Source: Pelagadaptatus aseana
Lineage (GTDB): Bacteria; Pseudomonadota; Gammaproteobacteria; Pseudomonadales; Cellvibrionaceae
DNA: 14,930 nt
Assembly (NCBI GenBank): GCA_040365065.1
Contig: BAABNI010000021.1
Coordinates: 1-14,930 of the forward strand
Direction of reading: 5' to 3'
Shown here piece by piece: positions 11,064 to 14,930 of this stretch; position 1 is the stretch's first letter; each line of letters begins with the position of its first letter. Made by a program: the position numbers and the translations under genes. The notes below the pieces were generated by a model that was not told where the DNA came from, searched no databases, and worked only from the letters and a program-made list of their open reading frames with translations.

Positions 11064-11759
11064 TTAAACTTCCAGAGAAGATTGATCAACAGTAATGCCT
11101 GGGCCCATGGTGGTGCTCAGAGAAATCTTCTTGAGGAACACACCTTTGGCAGAAGCAGGCTTGGCTTTTTTCAGATCAGCCAGCAGAGCTTCCAGGTTTT
11201 CTTTCAGTTGATCGGCTTCGAAAGTCAGCTTGCCGATACCACCGTGAATAATGCCACCTTTGTCCGCACGGTAGCGAACCTGACCAGCCTTGGCATTCTT
11301 AACAGCAGTAGCAACGTCTGGCGTTACAGTGCCAGTCTTAGGGTTAGGCATCAGACCGCGAGGACCCAGAATCTGACCCAACTGACCAACAACACGCATA
11401 GCGGCAGGATCGGCGATCACTACGTCGAAATCCATGTTGCCAGCTTTAACGTCGGCAGCCAGCTCATCCATACCTACGATGTCAGCACCTGCTTCTTTAG
11501 CAGCATCAGCGTTGGCACCCTGAGTAAATACCGCTACGCGAACGTCCTTACCGGAACCGTTTGGCAGAGTGGTCGCACCACGAACAGCCTGGTCGGATTT
11601 ACGAGGATCAATACCCAGATTGATAGCAACGTCTACAGTCTCACCGAATTTAACGGAAGACACTTCTTTCAGCAGAGCAACGGCATCGGCAATTGGGTAC
11701 TGCTTTACAGGATCTACTTTTTCGCGGATCAGTTTTTGACGCTTAGTTAACTTAGCCAT
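11064..11759 (-). CDS. rplA: 50S ribosomal protein L1
   Basis: Binds the mobile L1 stalk of 23S rRNA and helps tRNA leave the E site. It is also the translational repressor of the rplKA message in bacteria. The 231 residues (E. coli 234) include the family signature LGPRGLMPNPKTGT at 131-144 between the two domains. The ATG at 11759 shares its A with the last base of the rplK TAA stop (TAATG), so translation of L1 is probably coupled to L11. The next gene, rplJ, begins a separately regulated unit after a 268-base leader. Confidence 0.98.
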   Translation of the reverse strand: MAKLTKRQKLIREKVDPVKQYPIADAVALLKEVSSVKFGETVDVAINLGIDPRKSDQAVRGATTLPNGSGKDVRVAVFTQGANADAAKEAGADIVGMDELAADVKAGNMDFDVVIADPAAMRVVGQLGQILGPRGLMPNPKTGTVTPDVATAVKNAKAGQVRYRADKGGIIHGGIGKLTFEADQLKENLEALLADLKKAKPASAKGVFLKKISLSTTMGPGITVDQSSLEV

Positions 11760-12193
11760 TACACAACACCCTCAGTCTCAAGACCCATTGCACGAGCAGA
11801 ACCGGCAATAGTACGTACAGCAGCATCCATATCAGCAGCGGTCAGATCCGGCTGCTTGGCGGTTGCAATCTCTTCCAGTTGAGCACGGGTAACCTTGCCA
11901 ACCTTCTCGGTATTTGGACGGCCGGAACCGCTCTTGATACCAGCAGCTTTTTTCAACAGGAAAGAAGCTGGAGGGGTTTTCATGGTGAAGGTAAAGCTGC
12001 GATCGCTGTATACGCTGATCACAACAGGTACCGGAGCACCATTTTCCAGGCTTTGAGTCTGGGCGTTAAACGCTTTACAGAACTCCATGATGTTCACACC
12101 GTGCTGACCCAGAGCTGGACCAACTGGTGGACTTGGATTGGCGCCGCCAGCGGGCACCTGCAGCTTGATATAAGCTTCTACTTTCTTAGCCAT
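11759..12193 (-). CDS. rplK: 50S ribosomal protein L11
   Basis: Binds the GTPase-associated region of 23S rRNA with L10. It is needed for RelA activation by uncharged tRNA, and is the thiostrepton-region protein. The 144 residues (E. coli 142) show the N-terminal proline-rich segment PSPPVGPALGQHGVNIMEF (about 21-39) and the C-terminal rRNA-binding domain (about 75-140). Start ATG at 12193 has GGGAG 7 bases upstream. That Shine-Dalgarno lies partly in a small CCCA/TGGG hairpin that could modulate access. The stop overlaps the rplA start by one base. Confidence 0.98.
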   Translation of the reverse strand: MAKKVEAYIKLQVPAGGANPSPPVGPALGQHGVNIMEFCKAFNAQTQSLENGAPVPVVISVYSDRSFTFTMKTPPASFLLKKAAGIKSGSGRPNTEKVGKVTRAQLEEIATAKQPDLTAADMDAAVRTIAGSARAMGLETEGVV

Positions 12194-12300
12194 AATTTTA
12201 CTCCCAAAGTTGGGTGTTAACGCCTCGAAGCAGCTGTGGCTCAGCCGCCTGTCTCAGGCTCCCCTACCCCTGAAAATCCATACGAATATTTCAGAGACGC
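12194..12300 (-). promoter_or_regulatory. Structured rplK leader, candidate L1 repressor site
   Basis: Between the post-nusG hairpin and rplK the transcript can form CTGAAA/TTTCAG (12294-12289 with 12275-12270), a tight GCCTG-AGA-CAGGC hairpin (12259-12255 with 12251-12247) that competes with an AGCC/GGCT pairing, and a CCCA/TGGG stem over the Shine-Dalgarno. L1 represses rplKA in E. coli through a leader site mimicking 23S rRNA. I could not prove the precise motif, and I saw no clear promoter. Confidence 0.35.
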
Positions 12301-12333
12301 GAAAGCCTTCCCTCGAACAAGCCGAAGGAAGGC
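12301..12333 (-). terminator. Hairpin after nusG, weak terminator or processing site
   Basis: On the minus strand an 11-base-pair stem (12333-12323 with 12315-12305, one G-T wobble, 7-base loop) begins 17 bases after the nusG stop. Only TTTC follows (12304-12301), so termination would be partial. It divides secE-nusG from rplK-rplA. Confidence 0.5.
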
Positions 12334-12350
12334 ATAAAAACTTGCTTTAA

Positions 12351-12884
12351 TCAGGCTTTTTCGACCTGACCAAATTCCAACTCAACCGGAGTCGAGCGCC
12401 CGAAGATCAACACCGCAACTTGCAGCTTGCTCTTCTCGTAATTCACTTCTTCAACAACACCGTTAAAGTCATTGAAAGGACCATCAATAACACGAACCAT
12501 TTCACCTGGCTCAAAGATGGTCTTCGGCTTCGGCTTATCTGCCGAGTCATCCATACGCTGCAGAATGGCATTGGCTTCTTTCTCAGTGATCGGCGCAGGC
12601 TGATCTGCCTTGCCACCAATAAAGCCCATTACGCGAGGCGTATCTTTAACTAGATGCCAAGAGTCATCATTTAGCTCCATTTGCACCAGAACATAACCTG
12701 GAAAGAACTTACGCTCAGATTTGCGCTTTTGACCACCGCGCATTTCAACCACTTCTTCAGTGGGAACCAGAATGTCACCAAACTGATCCTGCATGTCGTG
12801 CAACTCAACACGCTCTTTCAGAGAAGCAGCGACCTTCTTCTCGTAACCGGAATAGGCGTGAACCACGTACCAACGCTTAGACAT
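12351..12884 (-). CDS. nusG: Transcription termination/antitermination factor NusG
   Basis: Processivity factor that binds the beta' clamp of RNA polymerase and links it to Rho or to ribosomal protein S10. At 177 residues (E. coli 181) it has an N-terminal NGN domain (WYVVHAYSGYEKK from residue 5, and FFPGYVLVQM near 60-70) and a C-terminal KOW domain (about 123-177, with DGPFNDFNGVVEEV). The frame is open to 12944, but I chose ATG at 12884. It gives the conserved MSKRWYVV start, lies 4 bases after a GGGGG that overlaps the secE stop codon, and avoids a 52-base overlap with secE. Only 8 bases separate the two genes, so they are probably translationally coupled. Confidence 0.97.
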   Translation of the reverse strand: MSKRWYVVHAYSGYEKKVAASLKERVELHDMQDQFGDILVPTEEVVEMRGGQKRKSERKFFPGYVLVQMELNDDSWHLVKDTPRVMGFIGGKADQPAPITEKEANAILQRMDDSADKPKPKTIFEPGEMVRVIDGPFNDFNGVVEEVNYEKSKLQVAVLIFGRSTPVELEFGQVEKA

Positions 12885-12892
12885 GATACCCC

Positions 12893-13261
12893 CTAACCAA
12901 TAATCAGAGACGCCAACCAGCCCAAGAAGCTGTCCAGCATCCACAAAATAACAGCCATCAGCAGCACCACAGCAACAACAATCAACGTTGTCTGATTAAC
13001 TTCCTGACGGGTCGGCCAAACCACTTTGCGAAACTCAACCTGAGCCTCACGCAGCAGATTCCAGAAAGCAGCACCCTTGGCTGTATTAATGGCAACAAAA
13101 ACTGCAGCAACACCCAAGACCACAAGAGCCAGAGCACGATACAGTACCGCCACTTCAGAATAGACAGAGTTACCAACCACGCCCGCAGCAACCAGCACCA
13201 CAACCACCAGCCACTTAAGGCCATCCATGCGATACTCTTTAGCTTCTGTACTTGCGCTCAT
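12893..13261 (-). CDS. secE: Preprotein translocase subunit SecE
   Basis: Essential small membrane subunit that clamps SecY in the SecYEG protein-conducting channel. The 122 residues (E. coli 127) show three hydrophobic segments as in the gammaproteobacterial three-span form (about 16-36, 41-60 and 92-120). The conserved cytoplasmic amphipathic motif EFRKVVWPTRQE is at 76-87. I chose ATG at 13261. An in-frame TTG nine bases upstream is only 3 bases from the AGAGG and less likely, although the ATG lies a rather long 12 bases from it. The stop TAG is embedded in the nusG Shine-Dalgarno. It is preceded by tRNA-Trp. Confidence 0.95.
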   Translation of the reverse strand: MSASTEAKEYRMDGLKWLVVVVLVAAGVVGNSVYSEVAVLYRALALVVLGVAAVFVAINTAKGAAFWNLLREAQVEFRKVVWPTRQEVNQTTLIVVAVVLLMAVILWMLDSFLGWLASLIIG

Positions 13262-13291
13262 GCTCAGCAAAAACCTCTAAACCTAAAATAA

Positions 13292-13367
13292 TGGCAGGCC
13301 AGGAGGGACTCGAACCCCCAACACCCGGTTTTGGAGACCGGTGCTCTACCAATTGAACTACTGGCCT
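13292..13367 (-). tRNA. tRNA-Trp (anticodon CCA)
   Basis: A 76-base cloverleaf with the 3' CCA encoded (13294-13292). Acceptor arms AGGCCAG/CTGGCCT pair fully, and the discriminator is G. The anticodon loop CTCCAAA between CCGGT and ACCGG reads CCA, decoding UGG. The T arm carries GTTCGAGTC. It lies 30 bases before secE and about 70 after tuf, and is probably cut out of a tuf-secE transcript. Confidence 0.98.
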
Positions 13368-13374
13368 GTAGTAG

Positions 13375-13399
13375 AAACAGGGCCCTATAAAGGACCCTG
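13375..13399 (-). repeat. Hairpin between tuf and tRNA-Trp (second of two)
   Basis: CAGGGTCC (13399-13392) pairs with GGGCCCTG (13385-13378), 8 base pairs with one wobble and a 6-base loop, followed by TTTC. It ends about 10 bases before the tRNA 5' end. It could terminate a fraction of tuf transcripts or mark a processing point. Confidence 0.5.
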
Positions 13400-13431
13400 A
13401 AAACTCTGCGCACAACCGAAGCCGTGCACAA
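13400..13431 (-). terminator. UUCG-capped hairpin after tuf (first of two), weak terminator
   Basis: On the minus strand an 11-base-pair stem with several G-T pairs (13431-13421 with 13416-13406) is closed by a C-TTCG-G tetraloop, a very stable loop type. A TTTT tract (13403-13400) follows two bases after the stem. It begins 9 bases past the tuf stop. Partial termination or 3'-end protection of the abundant tuf message is likely. Confidence 0.55.
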
Positions 13432-13440
13432 GATCAACAA

Positions 13441-14664
13441 TCACTCGATGATCTTAGAAACAACACCTGCACCAACGGTACGGCCGCCTTCACGGATCGC
13501 GAAGCGCAGACCTTCGTCCATGGCGATTGGGCAAATCAGGGTAACTTCCATCTGGATGTTATCGCCTGGCATAACCATTTCTACGCCTTCTGGCAACTCA
13601 CAAGCACCAGTTACGTCAGTTGTACGGAAGTAGAACTGTGGACGGTAGCCTTTGAAGAATGGAGTGTGACGACCACCTTCATCTTTGGACAGGATGTAAA
13701 CCTCACCTTCGAACTTGGTGTGAGGAGTGATAGAACCTGGAGCAGCCAGAACCTGACCACGCTCAACTTCGTCACGCTTGGTACCACGCAGCAGAACACC
13801 TACGTTCTCACCGGCACGGCCTTCGTCCAGCAGCTTGCGGAACATTTCAACACCGGTACAGGTAGTCTTGGTGGTTTCTTTGATACCAACGATTTCAATT
13901 TCTTCACCAACTTTAACGATACCGCGCTCAACACGACCGGTAACAACGGTACCACGACCGGAGATGGAGAATACGTCTTCGATAGGCATGATGAATGCAC
14001 CGTCGATGGCACGCTCTGGCTCAGGGATGTACTCATCCAGAGTCTCAACCAGCTTCTTAACAGCAGAGGTACCCAGCTCGTTGTCGTCTTGACCGTTCAG
14101 GGCCATCAGAGCAGAACCAGCAATGATTGGGGTGTCGTCGCCTGGGAACTCATAGGTTTCCAGCAGCTCACGCAGCTCCATTTCAACCAGCTCCAGCATC
14201 TCAGCGTACTCTTCAGAGTCAACGCCACCACAGTCTTCAGCCAGCAGGTCCGCTTTGTTCAGGAATACAACGATGTAAGGTACACCAACCTGACGGGACA
14301 GCAGGATGTGCTCACGAGTCTGAGGCATAGGACCGTCAGTCGCACCACATACCAGAATAGCGCCGTCCATCTGAGCAGCACCAGTAATCATGTTTTTAAC
14401 GTAATCGGCGTGACCCGGGCAGTCTACGTGAGCGTAGTGACGGCTTGGGGAGTCATACTCAACGTGAGAAGTTGCAATGGTAATACCACGCTCACGCTCT
14501 TCTGGAGCATTATCGATACCAGCGAAATCGATGGCTTCACCGCCCCATACTTCTGAACATACGCGAGTCAGAGCTGCGGTCAGAGTGGTTTTACCGTGGT
14601 CAACGTGACCAATGGTGCCCACGTTTACGTGGGGTTTACTACGTTCAAATTGTTCTTTTGCCAT
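13441..14664 (-). CDS. tuf: Elongation factor Tu
   Basis: GTPase that delivers aminoacyl-tRNA to the ribosome. Nucleotide-binding motifs are complete: G1 GHVDHGKT at 19-26, G3 DCPG at 81-84, G4 NKAD at 136-139, G5 SAL at 184-186. The length is 407 residues against 394 in E. coli. Most of the excess is about ten residues inserted just after NKAD (about 140-156, containing AEDCGGVDSEEYAEM), plus a few near 190-200. Domains 2 and 3 are standard (RGTVVTGR; HTPFFKGYRPQFYFRTTDVTG). Start ATG has GAGGAGG 8 bases upstream. Gammaproteobacteria usually carry a second tuf in the str operon, and it is not in this window. Confidence 0.99.
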   Translation of the reverse strand: MAKEQFERSKPHVNVGTIGHVDHGKTTLTAALTRVCSEVWGGEAIDFAGIDNAPEERERGITIATSHVEYDSPSRHYAHVDCPGHADYVKNMITGAAQMDGAILVCGATDGPMPQTREHILLSRQVGVPYIVVFLNKADLLAEDCGGVDSEEYAEMLELVEMELRELLETYEFPGDDTPIIAGSALMALNGQDDNELGTSAVKKLVETLDEYIPEPERAIDGAFIMPIEDVFSISGRGTVVTGRVERGIVKVGEEIEIVGIKETTKTTCTGVEMFRKLLDEGRAGENVGVLLRGTKRDEVERGQVLAAPGSITPHTKFEGEVYILSKDEGGRHTPFFKGYRPQFYFRTTDVTGACELPEGVEMVMPGDNIQMEVTLICPIAMDEGLRFAIREGGRTVGAGVVSKIIE

Positions 14665-14722
14665 TGCAAGGGCCTCCTCAATTTAGAGCTTTTAGGGCAC
14701 CAAGCCCTTTGTACACAAACAC

Positions 14723-14755
14723 AAAAAAACGCCGCAAAGAACCAAGCTTTACGGC
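14723..14755 (-). terminator. Terminator/attenuator between tRNA-Thr and tuf
   Basis: On the minus strand a 9-base-pair stem (14755-14747 with 14739-14731, one wobble, 7-base loop) is followed by G and seven T (14729-14723). This is a canonical intrinsic terminator shape, 9 bases past tRNA-Thr. Either tRNA transcripts end here and tuf has its own promoter, or tuf receives read-through. No clear tuf promoter was seen in 14665-14722. Confidence 0.8.
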
Positions 14756-14764
14756 AAGAAAAAC

Positions 14765-14840
14765 TGGAGCTCTTGAGCGGATTTGAACCGCTGACCTCAC
14801 CCTTACCAAGGGTGTGCTCTACCAACTGAGCTACAAGAGC
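14765..14840 (-). tRNA. tRNA-Thr (anticodon GGT)
   Basis: A 76-base cloverleaf with the 3' CCA encoded (14767-14765). Acceptor GCTCTTG pairs with CAAGAGC, and the discriminator is T. The anticodon loop TTGGTAA between CACCC and GGGTG reads GGT, decoding ACY. It lies between tRNA-Gly and tuf as in the gammaproteobacterial tRNA-tufB cluster. Confidence 0.98.
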
Positions 14841-14878
14841 TTAACTCTTTACTCTCCAACTTCCTCAAGCAAAGAATT

Positions 14879-14930
<52 letters not shown>

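Noticed and set aside
12351..12944. Longer NusG starting at 12944
   Set aside because: The 20 extra residues would overlap secE, are not typical of NusG, and lack a ribosome-binding site as good as the GGGGG before 12884.
13262..13270. SecE start at the TTG at 13270
   Set aside because: Only 3 bases from AGAGG, and it adds just three residues; ATG at 13261 is more plausible, though not proven.
13666..14556. 296-codon plus-strand frame opposite tuf
   Set aside because: Mirror frame of the extremely codon-biased tuf gene.

Overview
This window is the rif end of a gammaproteobacterial str/rif chromosomal region. Every confident gene is on the minus strand, so transcription runs from the right edge to the left. 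In that order it holds tRNA-Gly (cut by the edge), tRNA-Thr, tuf, tRNA-Trp, secE, nusG, rplK, rplA, rplJ, rplL, rpoB, rpoC and pssA. At the extreme left is a promoter of the rRNA/stable-RNA type that points out of the window. The order is the classic gammaproteobacterial one, with tRNA-Trp between tuf and secE. Protein lengths and sequence style (beta' with 1408 residues and E. coli-like numbering, beta with 1361, EF-Tu with 407) suggest a marine-type gammaproteobacterium, possibly near Cellvibrionales (Saccharophagus/Teredinibacter/Cellvibrio). That placement is an inference I cannot check here.

Right part (about 12.3-14.93 kb): tRNA genes and the EF-Tu gene are followed by the translocase subunit SecE and the elongation factor NusG. 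A strong terminator-like hairpin separates tRNA-Thr from tuf. Two hairpins lie between tuf and tRNA-Trp, and another follows nusG.

Middle (about 9.6-12.3 kb): the L11-L1 and L10-L12 ribosomal protein pairs. rplK and rplA overlap by one base (TAATG). rplJ starts at GTG and has a 268-base leader containing a structured element that matches my recollection of the L10 autoregulatory leader. The 218-base rplL-rpoB spacer holds three tandem hairpins. This is where E. coli has an attenuator and an RNase III site.

Left part (1-9.6 kb): the two large RNA polymerase genes, with wild-type rifampicin-pocket residues and intact catalytic and zinc motifs. They are separated by a 152-base spacer with three perfect inverted repeats. 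rpoC starts at TTG, overlapped by a two-codon ATG minigene. A strong terminator ends the operon. pssA (phosphatidylserine synthase) follows with its own promoter and terminator, in the place where rpsL-rpsG-fusA usually sits.

The genes form a growth-rate-linked block: polymerase core, ribosomal stalk, elongation factors, tRNAs, secretion and phospholipid synthesis. I see no mobile element, CRISPR array, defence system or unknown protein family. The interest lies in the non-coding RNA structures, start-codon arrangements and two lineage-specific protein insertions. No gene-free gap exceeds 268 bases.
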